Source: Nitrospirota bacterium (lineage in GTDB: Bacteria; Nitrospirota; Leptospirillia; Leptospirillales; Leptospirillaceae). Taken from it: a stretch of DNA of 52,273 bases. The translations under genes were made by a program, and so were the position numbers. The notes below the pieces were generated by a model. That model made no database searches. It had not been told where the DNA came from and saw only the letters and a list, made by a program, of their open reading frames with translations. The DNA is taken from assembly GCA_021816465.1 (NCBI GenBank), contig JAKAYF010000005.1, positions 1 to 52,273 of the forward strand, written 5' to 3'. Shown in pieces: positions 45,220 to 52,273 of the stretch (within the stretch, counting starts at the first letter, position 1; every line of letters begins with the position of its first letter).

Positions 45220-46533
45220 TTGATCACCGCAGTACTTATTTTTGTCTTGACCCTGATTTTTGTTCTTTGGCAACCTCGCGGACTCGGTATTGGATGGAGC
45301 GCCCTTGCGGGAGCCGGACTGGCTCTTCTTTTTGGAGTCGTTCAACCAAAAGACATCCACCTTGTCTGGTCAATCATCTGGGATCCCACAATCACCTTTA
45401 TCGGGCTGATCGTCATTTCTCTTCTCCTTGATGAAGCCGGATTTTTTGCCTGGTGTGCAATCCATGTCGCAATTTGGGGAAAAGGAAATGGGACAAGACT
45501 TTTTCTTCTTATCATCTTGCTGGGGGCAAGCGTATCCGCTATTTTTGCAAATGACGGAACGGCCCTCATTCTGACACCCATTGTCCTTTCCGTTCTTTTT
45601 TCACTTGGATTTTCCCCAAAAGGTGCCATGGCCTTTATTCTTGCAACAGGATTTGTCGCTGACTCAACAAGTCTCCCCCTCGTCATATCAAATCTTGTCA
45701 ATATTCTGTCAGCCGATTATTTTCATAAAAGCTTCGGTGAATATGCAAAAGTCATGATTCCTGTGAACTTCGCCGCATTGGGAGCAACACTTCTGACGTT
45801 GTGGATCTATTTCAGAAAATCTCTCCCTGCAACATACTCTGCGCTTGAGCTTCCCGATCCATCAACCAGAATCCATGACCGACTGCTCTTCAGGGCAACA
45901 TTTCCACTACTGCTTCTTCTGCTAACAACTTACTTCATAACCGCAGGCAGCAGAATTCCGGTGTCAGTGGTCACAGGTATCGCCGCCATCATCTGGCTCG
46001 CAATCGCAGGAAGATGGTGGAAGGGAGGGCAAGGAGCTGTTATTCCAATCAAAAAGGTTTTAAAAGAAGCACCCTGGCAGATCGTCCTTTTCAGCCTGGG
46101 AATGTATCTTGTGGTCTATGGTTTGAAGAATCAGGGTCTCACCATGGAAGTAGGACGACTGCTCACTTCAATGGCAGCTGAAGGAAGTTTTGTATCCACC
46201 ATTGGCAGTGGATTCATGTTTGCCTTCTTGTCTGCAGGAATGAATAACCTTCCGACCGTTTTGATCGGAGCCATTGGAATCCAGCAGGCATTGCACCTGT
46301 CCCCGCTTATCAAGGAAAGCATGATTTATGCGAATATTATCGGCTGCGATCTTGGTCCTAAAATGACACCGATTGGCAGTCTGGCAACACTTTTATGGCT
46401 TCATGTCCTGGAAAAAAAAGGGGAAAAGATTTCAACCGGGGAATACATCAAAGTAGGTGTCATCGTAACTGTTCCAGTCCTGTTTCTAACACTTTCTGCT
46501 CTCTATGGATGGCTTATTTTCCTGCATTTCTGA
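45220..46533 (+). CDS. ArsB/NhaD-superfamily membrane transporter (arsenical pump type)
   Basis: A 437-residue protein with about eleven or twelve membrane helices of the ion-transporter (IT) superfamily. The blocks VSAIFANDGTALILTPIV, GFVADSTSLPLVISNLVNIL and IGCDLGPKMTPIGSLATLLWL are those of ArsB-type As(III) efflux proteins. Whether it pumps arsenite, Na+/H+ or another anion is not decided by these motifs. There is no arsR, arsA or arsC alongside. The TTG start has AGGAG at five bases. A strong stem-loop follows (46550-46592). Confidence 0.82.
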   Translation: MITAVLIFVLTLIFVLWQPRGLGIGWSALAGAGLALLFGVVQPKDIHLVWSIIWDPTITFIGLIVISLLLDEAGFFAWCAIHVAIWGKGNGTRLFLLIILLGASVSAIFANDGTALILTPIVLSVLFSLGFSPKGAMAFILATGFVADSTSLPLVISNLVNILSADYFHKSFGEYAKVMIPVNFAALGATLLTLWIYFRKSLPATYSALELPDPSTRIHDRLLFRATFPLLLLLLTTYFITAGSRIPVSVVTGIAAIIWLAIAGRWWKGGQGAVIPIKKVLKEAPWQIVLFSLGMYLVVYGLKNQGLTMEVGRLLTSMAAEGSFVSTIGSGFMFAFLSAGMNNLPTVLIGAIGIQQALHLSPLIKESMIYANIIGCDLGPKMTPIGSLATLLWLHVLEKKGEKISTGEYIKVGVIVTVPVLFLTLSALYGWLIFLHF

Positions 46534-46549
46534 AAGATGTCAGGAATAA

Positions 46550-46592
46550 CAATCTGGACCCCTGCACAGCCTGGCTGATGGGATCCAGATTG
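46550..46592. terminator. Bidirectional stem-loop between arsB-type gene and CoA-binding gene
   Basis: CAATCTGGA-CCC pairs with GGG-A-TCCAGATTG (12 pairs with a one-base bulge), located between two convergent genes. Confidence 0.6.
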
Positions 46593-46603
46593 ATCACTGA
46601 TTG

Positions 46604-47068
46604 TTACTGAGTTTTGGTGGAACTGAGGGTACCGCCCCCCGAAGCCTTCAAACGCATGTACTCTTTCATGATACAAATATTCATTGCGATCGACAGCCCG
46701 GCCGATTTGGCTTTTTCCCAGCCCTCAGGACTTTCGATCCCTTCCTGGATCCAGACTTTGGATACCTTTGCCTGAATGGCTTCATCAATGACATTTGGAA
46801 TATCTGCAGCTTTCCGGAACACGACAACAAGATCAGGCACTCCCGGCAACGAGAGAAGATCCGGGTAGCAGGGGACATGTCCAACTTCCTTTAAAAGCGG
46901 ATTGACCGGCCAGACATCGTAACCATGATCCTTGAGATAACTGGTAACCGTAAGCGATGGACGCCCCAGCTTGTCGCTTATCCCCACAACAGCAATTGTC
47001 CTGGATGAGTCGAGCAAACCGGAAATTTGAGCATCTGTTAAATAAAATGGAGAAGATTTGTCCGGCAT
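46604..47068 (-). CDS. CoA-binding protein (CoA_binding_2 domain)
   Basis: A 154-residue single-domain Rossmann protein with TIAVVGISDKLGRPSLTVTSYL at the N-terminus, YDVWPVNPL, and KVWIQEGIESPEG later. It matches the stand-alone CoA-binding domain family related to succinyl-CoA synthetase alpha. Function is unknown; roles in acyl-CoA or redox regulation have been suggested for the family. It is a solitary minus-strand gene, convergent with the transporter and divergent from DUF3501. Confidence 0.87.
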   Translation of the reverse strand: MPDKSSPFYLTDAQISGLLDSSRTIAVVGISDKLGRPSLTVTSYLKDHGYDVWPVNPLLKEVGHVPCYPDLLSLPGVPDLVVVFRKAADIPNVIDEAIQAKVSKVWIQEGIESPEGWEKAKSAGLSIAMNICIMKEYMRLKASGGGTLSSTKTQ

Positions 47069-47332
47069 TATTACTCCTGGGAGAATGGTTTCCTGATTAT
47101 ATACATGATGGCACGGGAGACCCGGAGCGCCATCACATTTATCGACAACGGCCTTCTGGATTGATCCCGGGCATCAACTTCGATGATGATAATACGTGGA
47201 ATAACTAAATGTCTGTCAAGGAACGGCTGGACCAGTGCAGGAGAAAACCCGTCAAATACAATACAGCAGTCTCCCTGATGGAATCGAAAAAACCGCCAAC
47301 ATGAAGAACATAGAAAAAGGGAAAAACAATCC

Positions 47333-47920
47333 ATGAAAAAAGTATCACCGGCCGAGATTATTCCTAATGATCTTTACAGCCAGAAACGAGCGGAGTATAG
47401 AAAAAGTATTATTTCCATCAAGAAAGACCGGTCAATCAATCTCGGTCCCCTACTGCGAATCGTCTTTGAAAATCATGCAACGGTACTCTTTCAGATCCAG
47501 GAAATGCTTCTCGTGGAGGGAATCAGCGATCCCAAGAAGATCCAGGAAGAAGTTGACACCTACAATGAACTCATTCCCGGACCTTGCGAACTCAGCGCAG
47601 TGTTATTCATCGAAATCACCAGCGAAGACAAAATACAGGAAACACTTGAGAGACTTCGTGGTCTTGATCGACAGCCGTCTGTCCACCTTCTCTTCCCTTC
47701 CGGAAAAATCAGTGCCATTTTTGAATCAGACCGCTCTGATGATTCAAAAATGAGCTCAGTGCATTACATCAGATTTCCATTGGGTAATCAGGGTGCATCT
47801 CTCCTCAAAAACTTGAGTGAAGGCGAAAAGGTTTTCCTTTTATCTGACCATCCGGCCTACTCGGCAATGGTCCAGCTTCCAACACCTCTTATTTTAAGCT
47901 TGAGGAGCGATCTTGACTGA
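47333..47920 (+). CDS. DUF3501 family protein
   Basis: A 195-residue protein of the DUF3501 family, with N-terminal KVSPAEIIPNDLYSQKRAEYRKSIISIKK and the FENHATVLFQIQEMLLVEGI block, both typical. It is soluble and its biochemistry is unknown. Its stop overlaps the next gene start (47913-47920), and the ATG has only a weak AAAGGG site. Coupling with a NifS-like protein suggests a sulfur or redox role; this is an inference from context. Confidence 0.8.
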   Translation: MKKVSPAEIIPNDLYSQKRAEYRKSIISIKKDRSINLGPLLRIVFENHATVLFQIQEMLLVEGISDPKKIQEEVDTYNELIPGPCELSAVLFIEITSEDKIQETLERLRGLDRQPSVHLLFPSGKISAIFESDRSDDSKMSSVHYIRFPLGNQGASLLKNLSEGEKVFLLSDHPAYSAMVQLPTPLILSLRSDLD

Positions 47921-49106
47921 ATACAAACACCATGGCGCCACAATGACCCACCTTGACGGAGACAGCATGACGCCTCTGCGCCCTGGCGTTCGGGAAGTCA
48001 TGGCAGAAAGTCTTTTATCCTTGGCAAACCCTGATGCCCGATATGCCTCCGCACGACATTATGCAGAGTCACTTGAATCCTCCCGGGCGGAGGTGGCAAA
48101 GATGATCGGTGCCGAACCGTCTGAAATTTTTTTCACGTCATGCGCATCTGAAGCCAACACATGGGCCATCCTCGGGGCAGACCTTGGAAATACGGCTTCT
48201 TTTGCAAAACTTGTGGGAGGGAAAACCAACCACATATCGGCAATCAATGCCATGGCTGAAAGAGCCAGACGAGATCACCTGCCGTTTGAACTTTTACGGA
48301 TCAAGTCTCAGGGACCTATTGAGATGATGAGTCAGGAAAACTCCCCACGCACACTCGCCTCTTTTACATGGGCCGATGCAGAAGTCGGCATCATCAGTCC
48401 GGTCCGGACAATCGGAGAAAGCATCCGCAACTCGGGGGGTGTTTTTCACATTGACTTTGTCACCGCCCAGAAAACGGAGCGGATCAAGATCAGGGAACTG
48501 CCCATTGACATGATGACGATCTCATCGGCATCAATGGGGGGACCTCCAGGAATCTCCGCCTTGTATGTTCGAAAAGGCATCAGGATCAAACCCCTGATCT
48601 TCGGGGGCTCACAGGAAAACGGCCGCCGTGGAGGTCTCATCCCCGTTTTTCTCGCCGAAGGCTGGAAAAAAGCCATTCAACACTGGAACGAGCATGTTGA
48701 TGACGAAAGGGAAAAAATCGACAGCCTGACAAGGGATCTTTTCACATGGTTCAAAAATACGTTCCCACAGGGCGTTATACCAGCGCATGACGAACCACGA
48801 ATTCCGGGGATTATCAATATGCTTGTTCCGGGAATCGATGGTCAGGCGGCCGTTTCCAAGCTTGATGCCAAAAATATCCAGACAGGAACAGGATCCTCAT
48901 GCTCTTCACAATCATTGAAAGTCTCCCATGTCCTCAGAGCATTGGAGATTTCAGCCCTGTTGGGACAGGGATCGGTGGTTGTCTCACTGTCATGGAACAC
49001 AGAACCTTCGGATATAAGGCGCTTTCAGGAGGTATTTCCATCCGTTGTTGAAGAACTAACCGCACTGTCACCCAAAAATCTGGGACATGCACGGAGGAGG
49101 GCTTAA
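47913..49106 (+). CDS. Cysteine desulfurase-like protein lacking the PLP lysine
   Basis: A 397-residue NifS/IscS homologue (aminotransferase class V fold). The expected SAHKxxGPKG around the PLP lysine reads SSASMGGPPG (204-213), so Lys aligns with Ser207 and the preceding His with Ala206. The stacking-His block (EHPAVL in relatives) reads NAMAER (Ala at 113), and the VDAAQ Gln position is Thr (HIDFVTAQ, Asp181 kept). The persulfide-forming Cys330 in GTGSSCSSQS is kept, as is the downstream SHVL. It should not bind PLP as an internal aldimine, so a desulfurase reaction is not expected; a persulfide carrier or scaffold is one idea. The TTG start has GAGGAG upstream and overlaps DUF3501; a NAD(P)-dependent epimerase gene follows. 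Confidence 0.85.
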   Translation: MTEYKHHGATMTHLDGDSMTPLRPGVREVMAESLLSLANPDARYASARHYAESLESSRAEVAKMIGAEPSEIFFTSCASEANTWAILGADLGNTASFAKLVGGKTNHISAINAMAERARRDHLPFELLRIKSQGPIEMMSQENSPRTLASFTWADAEVGIISPVRTIGESIRNSGGVFHIDFVTAQKTERIKIRELPIDMMTISSASMGGPPGISALYVRKGIRIKPLIFGGSQENGRRGGLIPVFLAEGWKKAIQHWNEHVDDEREKIDSLTRDLFTWFKNTFPQGVIPAHDEPRIPGIINMLVPGIDGQAAVSKLDAKNIQTGTGSSCSSQSLKVSHVLRALEISALLGQGSVVVSLSWNTEPSDIRRFQEVFPSVVEELTALSPKNLGHARRRA

Positions 49107-49107
49107 G

Positions 49108-50001
49108 ATGCAGGCGGCACTATTGACAGGTGGAACAGGATTTATCGGCCGGGCGTTGATGGGACAGTTGCGATCTGGCGGATTTACCGGACGCATTCGC
49201 CTTTTTTCCCGAAAAGAGCCCTCATTTCCCCTGCCTGCTGGGGTCGAGTCTTTTACCGGTGATATTTCCTCCACCGCCGACCTTTCTGCTGCCCTAGCCG
49301 GAGTCGACACCATTTTTCATCTGACCGGAATTCTTGCAGAGACCAGATCCCAAACTTATGAAAAAGTACACGTTCAGGGCACAAAAGCAATGTTGAAGGC
49401 AGCCAAGATGGCCGGAGTGGAAACCGTTATTGCGGTCTCTGCAATTGGCACATCCCACAGCGCTGCTTCCCGATACCATAAAACCAAAGCGATCATGGAA
49501 GACGAGATTCTTTCTTCAGGACTTGATGTTTCGATTGTCCGACCGAGTGTTGTTTTTGGAAGACAGGACAAATTCATCAACCTGTTTGCCGGTCTGGCGA
49601 GAGGACTGCATATTCTCCCTCTGATCGGGAGCGGAAAAAACCTCATCCACCCAGTATGGGTCGGTGATCTGGCCGCCACTCTTGCAACACTGTCCGCAGA
49701 CAGAACCATCAAGCCAACCATTCTGGAAATCGGCGGACCAAGGATCTATACCTACAGGGAGCTGATGGAAACAATCAAGTCCTCATTAAAAGTGAATGCA
49801 TTCATTGTGTCACAGCCTCCATCAATGCTTTCCATTTCCGCTTTTTTTCAGGAAAAAATTCTTCCAGCCCCTTTTTTGACCAGAGAGATGATTCGCATGG
49901 CCCTGTCCGACAATATTGCGAAAGAAAACCACCTGGTAACGGTCTTTAAAATATCACCCTACCCGCTTGAAGCATATATTGAGTCAAATACCCGACCTTG
50001 A
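49108..50001 (+). CDS. NAD(P)-dependent epimerase/NDUFA9-like dehydratase family protein
   Basis: A 297-residue extended SDR protein with LLTGGTGFIGRALMGQL (GxxGxxG) at the N-terminus. It lacks the classic YxxxK: the corresponding region reads SAASRYHKTKAIMEDEIL, in which Tyr and Lys are three residues apart (YHKTK), typical of the atypical NmrA/NDUFA9 branch. The family includes complex I assembly-type proteins and quinone-linked reductases, so the substrate is unknown. The ATG at 49108 has GGAGGAGGG upstream and lies one base after the previous stop. Confidence 0.82.
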   Translation: MQAALLTGGTGFIGRALMGQLRSGGFTGRIRLFSRKEPSFPLPAGVESFTGDISSTADLSAALAGVDTIFHLTGILAETRSQTYEKVHVQGTKAMLKAAKMAGVETVIAVSAIGTSHSAASRYHKTKAIMEDEILSSGLDVSIVRPSVVFGRQDKFINLFAGLARGLHILPLIGSGKNLIHPVWVGDLAATLATLSADRTIKPTILEIGGPRIYTYRELMETIKSSLKVNAFIVSQPPSMLSISAFFQEKILPAPFLTREMIRMALSDNIAKENHLVTVFKISPYPLEAYIESNTRP

Positions 50002-50151
50002 TCCTGACGGAGAAGACTCGCCAACAACCTTGATGCTCATACCTCTTGTCCCGGTCGATCCCCATAAGAATCAACCAGATCCTTTTAATGGCGGCTCTTG
50101 AGAACCGGGTCTGACTGATGTAGAATACAATGAACTAAGGAGGGTTCTGAT

Positions 50152-50469
50152 ATGGAAACAAAAACGGAAAAACTGACGGTGAAGGCTTACCTGAAACCAA
50201 CATGTGGCTGGAGTGGTGGTGTCAGGGCGGTTTTCAGAAAATATGATATTGAATTTGAAGATGTCAACATTCTTGCGGATCCAATGGCCTACTCGGAAAT
50301 GGTTCGGAAATCCGGCCAGCGCATGTCCCCGACAGTGGAAGTTAATGGTAAGGTTCTTGCCGATGTAAGCGGTGAAGAAGTCGAGGCATATCTTCTTGCC
50401 AATCATCTTGTGAAGGCAGTAGAGACCACTGACAACACCCCTCTTGATAGAGGATGCGAAAGCCATTAA
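50152..50469 (+). CDS. CGWS glutaredoxin-like protein
   Basis: A 105-residue thioredoxin-fold protein with active site CGWS (Cys18, Ser21), so a CxxS monothiol-like site. SPTVEVNGKVLADVSGEEVEAYL carries the cis-Pro block and the C-terminal glutathione-binding region. It may deliver iron-sulfur clusters or reduce mixed disulfides; the sequence does not decide. The ATG follows AAGGAGG. The final residues DRGCESH add one Cys and one His. Confidence 0.85.
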   Translation: METKTEKLTVKAYLKPTCGWSGGVRAVFRKYDIEFEDVNILADPMAYSEMVRKSGQRMSPTVEVNGKVLADVSGEEVEAYLLANHLVKAVETTDNTPLDRGCESH

Positions 50470-50522
50470 GAATCGCTGATTAGCTGCAATGACCATAGAA
50501 AAAAGATCATCGATAAAAAACG

Positions 50523-50546
50523 GAGGCCCATCAAGTGATGGGCCTC
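50523..50546 (+). terminator. Perfect stem-loop between the glutaredoxin and CbtB-like genes
   Basis: GAGGCCCATCA-ag-TGATGGGCCTC, 11 perfect base pairs with a 2-nt loop, preceded by a run of A and followed by TTCTT. It could terminate the glutaredoxin transcript or modulate expression of the next gene. Confidence 0.65.
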
Positions 50547-50564
50547 TTCTTGAGGGGGATTGGA

Positions 50565-50765
50565 TTGGAAAATCAGCAGGTAGTTTTAGGTCATGTAGCA
50601 GGAACAAAATCGGATGTCAGTCTTTGGGTAAAAGTTCTGACCGCTGGCCTACTCGGGATATGGGTACCCGTGACCCTCTATTTACTCTTGTTCGCACCTC
50701 TTCCAATGGTTCATGATGCAGTCCATCCTGTTCGCCATGCATTCAGCTTTGTAATGTGTCACTAA
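50565..50765 (+). CDS. CbtB-like small membrane protein
   Basis: A 66-residue protein with one transmembrane segment (about 20-42, VLTAGLLGIWVPVTLYLLLF) and a C-terminal histidine-rich motif VHDAVHPVRHAFSFVMCH. The pattern matches CbtB, the small subunit of a predicted cobalt transporter (CbtAB). The TTG start with GAGGGGG at six bases is chosen over an earlier GTG that overlaps the hairpin. No cbtA gene and no cobalamin riboswitch is visible nearby. Cobalt specificity is a family expectation only. Confidence 0.7.
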   Translation: MENQQVVLGHVAGTKSDVSLWVKVLTAGLLGIWVPVTLYLLLFAPLPMVHDAVHPVRHAFSFVMCH

Positions 50766-50775
50766 TCTCTCTCTG

Positions 50776-50852
50776 GCGCCTGTAGCTCAATCGGATAGAG
50801 CAACAGCCTTCTAAGCTGTAGGTCACTGGTTCGATTCCAGTCAGGCGCACCA
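50776..50852 (+). tRNA. tRNA-Arg (anticodon TCT)
   Basis: A 77-nt cloverleaf with encoded CCA. The acceptor stem is GCGCCTG/CAGGCGC, identical to that of tRNA-Arg(CCG) at 43525. The anticodon stem ACAGC/GCTGT encloses loop CTTCTAA, giving anticodon TCT. Confidence 0.95.
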
Positions 50853-50857
50853 CATCT

Positions 50858-50888
50858 ATCCTCTCAAAGAGGATCTTCTTCTTTTTCT
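50858..50888 (+). terminator. Rho-independent terminator after tRNA-Arg(TCT)
   Basis: ATCCTCT-caa-AGAGGAT (7 bp) followed by CTTCTTCTTTTT, directly after the tRNA. Confidence 0.75.
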
Positions 50889-51311
50889 ACACTCAGACCA
50901 CATAAAACCGCTAAAATCAAAGCAGATTACGAACCTCGTCTTACAAAAGAATTTCTCTGACAACCTGCTCTGTGCCTGTTAAACCATTCATCCCTCTCCT
51001 AATGAAAAACCGTCCAGGAGGGATACTCTGCCCCAAGCATGATAAAATCGCACACCAACAACGTTTTTATCGCATATCATCTCAAAAAATCCGCACAGAA
51101 GCCTTCAAATGATGTGACTCTAGTCAACAAGTGCCGTGAGTCGTGTCAATTTCATACTTGATCCATCCCACAGACCCCATGCCACCCAATCTGTATTCTG
51201 AAAGCACGCTGGAAACAGCGTCTAAGGAACAGCACAACGGAGTCATATCCATGGGGAGATGACTCTATCTGTTCCATAAACTTTCCCAACCTTAAAGCAA
51301 GGAGTGAAAGA
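50889..51311. other. Gap before the repeat-protein gene
   Basis: About 420 bp with no trusted gene. A small hairpin CGCTG-gaaa-CAGCG (51207-51220) lies about 90 nt upstream of the gene at 51312 and may be in its leader. Confidence 0.5.
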
Positions 51312-52273
51312 ATGAAAAAAGAATCAAAAAGATCCATTTCAGTCGCCATTGGAAATGCAGGAATGGCAACAGCTATAGTGGGAATTCTTGTTTCTGGAAA
51401 TGCTTATGCCGCAACAACCGGAACTTCCAGTGGTACAAGTGTTGCCATACCGACAGTTGGCTCAACATCCTCAACAGCATCACCTTCTTCAGGAACCAGT
51501 GGAACAGTTGCGAGCACAACAGGTAGCACAACCTCCACTTCATCATCAGCATCGCCTTCATCATCAGTATCGCCGTCTCCCAGCACTCCTTCTGCTTCGT
51601 CGATAAAAGCAGATATCGCAAAAGACAAAAAGGATATTACCCTTGACAAAAAAGTTGCCACATACCTGCAAGTTGATATTCTCAGGAACAAGCTTGCATT
51701 ACAAAAAATGATGAGCAAAGAGGATAAAACGCGAGACATGCTCAGAAGGCTTCAGGCTGATCTTCGCTCCAACATGAAAAAAGATGACAGGGATGATCAG
51801 AAAGCCGATATCCTTGCTGATAGAAAAGATATCGGAAAGCTCAAGGCTGATTTAAAAAAAGAACGACAATCAGTGATGAAAATGAAGTCGGAGATCAAAA
51901 AAGATGTTACCGAAAGGTCTGCCGATATCAAAGATATCATGAAGAATGAGAAAGATTATAAACTGGACGTAGCATCTCTCAAAAAATTGACATCAACACC
52001 GGTGACAACGACCTCCACGTCACCATCCACTTCCACTAAAACAGCGAGCAGCACCGGTTCTTCCTCCTCGGCTTCAACACCGGTGACGACTGCCTCCAGC
52101 TCGCCATCCACTTCCACCAAAACAGCGAGCAGCACCAGCTCTGCTAGCGGCTCCCTCAGGGTAGCAAGCAGGTCCGGCTCTTCCAGCTCGACTTCAACAC
52201 CGGTGACGACTGCCTCCAGCTCGCCATCCACTTCCACTAAAACAGCGAGCAGCACCGGTTCTTCCTCCTCGGC
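51312..52273 (+). CDS. Exported Ser/Thr-rich coiled-coil repeat protein (cut by window edge)
   Basis: An open frame of 320 codons with no stop before the window end. The ATG follows AAGGAG. Residues 1-33 are a signal peptide with predicted cleavage AYA-ATTG. Residues 34-98 are low-complexity Ser/Thr/Pro. Residues about 99-226 are highly charged and helical with a recurring KADI..DKKDI pattern (likely coiled coil). From 227 a Ser/Thr-rich tandem repeat begins (STPVTT...SPSTSTKTASS). It has no cysteine in the seen part. It could be an extracellular or surface matrix protein, but I recognise no family. Confidence 0.8.
   Translation, partial: MKKESKRSISVAIGNAGMATAIVGILVSGNAYAATTGTSSGTSVAIPTVGSTSSTASPSSGTSGTVASTTGSTTSTSSSASPSSSVSPSPSTPSASSIKADIAKDKKDITLDKKVATYLQVDILRNKLALQKMMSKEDKTRDMLRRLQADLRSNMKKDDRDDQKADILADRKDIGKLKADLKKERQSVMKMKSEIKKDVTERSADIKDIMKNEKDYKLDVASLKKLTSTPVTTTSTSPSTSTKTASSTGSSSSASTPVTTASSSPSTSTKTASSTSSASGSLRVASRSGSSSSTSTPVTTASSSPSTSTKTASSTGSSSS
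51993..52273 (+). repeat. In-frame tandem repeat of 27 codons
   Basis: Three copies begin at 51993, 52074 and 52194, each starting TCAACACCGGTGAC. Copy 1 is 81 nt, copy 2 is 120 nt because of a 39-nt insertion, and copy 3 is cut at the window edge after 80 nt. The copies are nearly identical at DNA level, so copy number is likely to vary and assembly may be unreliable here. Confidence 0.9.

Noticed and set aside
50470-50564. Cobalamin riboswitch upstream of the CbtB-like gene
   Set aside because: The gap is under 100 nt and holds only a simple hairpin; the B12-box block is not seen.
51993-52273. CRISPR-like direct repeats
   Set aside because: The repeats are contiguous, in frame with a long open reading frame, and have no variable spacers.

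Overview
The window looks like chromosome of an acidophilic, iron-oxidising Leptospirillum-type member of the Nitrospirota. This is an inference from gene content: a form IV RuBisCO-like protein inside a methionine-salvage operon, a hopanoid radical-SAM enzyme (HpnH), a sulfide:quinone-oxidoreductase-like flavoprotein with a DUF1641 partner, a periplasmic di-haem peroxidase, several peroxiredoxins, and very frequent TTG start codons. Base composition looks moderate, estimated by eye and not computed. There is no intact mobile element, rRNA operon or CRISPR array. The only mobile-element trace is a decayed TnpB fragment.

Layout of the first half, almost all on the minus strand. 1-604: start of tuf preceded by tRNA-Thr, tRNA-Gly and tRNA-Tyr behind a perfect consensus promoter. 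885-2792: SQR-like flavoprotein and DUF1641 protein. 2950-3251: an unexplained GC-rich island with its own promoter, then tRNA-Leu. 3679-4665: an unknown polytopic membrane protein. 4700-4985: TnpB relic. 5104-7600: rimO and small genes. 7618-14930: a long translation and cell-envelope operon (ispE, tRNA-Gln, prs, rplY, pth, ychF, rpsF, ssb, rpsR, DUF2232, rlpA). 14903-18173: a PDZ/radical-SAM/DUF512 protein, pgsA and a lipoprotein. 18904-22257: the tig-clpP-clpX chaperone/protease operon. 22434-25439: an FAD monooxygenase and a large lipoprotein. 25447-31110: glk-pgl-tkt-zwf, which takes glucose into the oxidative pentose phosphate pathway for NADPH.

Second half, mixed strands. 31330-34097 (+): hpnH, an MDR oxidoreductase and a PPP-family phosphatase. 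34107-38494 (-): mtnD, RuBisCO-like protein, mtnX, mtnB and a HemG/HemY-type protoporphyrinogen oxidase, tightly overlapped. 38630-43475: AhpC-type peroxiredoxin, di-haem peroxidase, a small DMT transporter with a CLC-CBS transporter, and an exported BCP peroxiredoxin. 43525-46533 (+): tRNA-Arg(CCG), hisC and an ArsB/NhaD-type transporter. 46604-50001: a CoA-binding protein and the DUF3501 / NifS-like / NAD(P)-epimerase operon. 50152-52273 (+): a CGWS glutaredoxin, a small CbtB-like protein, tRNA-Arg(TCT), and the start of an exported Ser/Thr-rich coiled-coil repeat protein that runs off the end.

The most interesting items are: the NifS-like protein that has lost its PLP lysine, stacking His and glutamine yet keeps the persulfide cysteine; the unexplained structured island at 2950-3251; the RuBisCO-like methionine-salvage operon; the CbtB-like protein without CbtA; and the repeat protein at the right edge.
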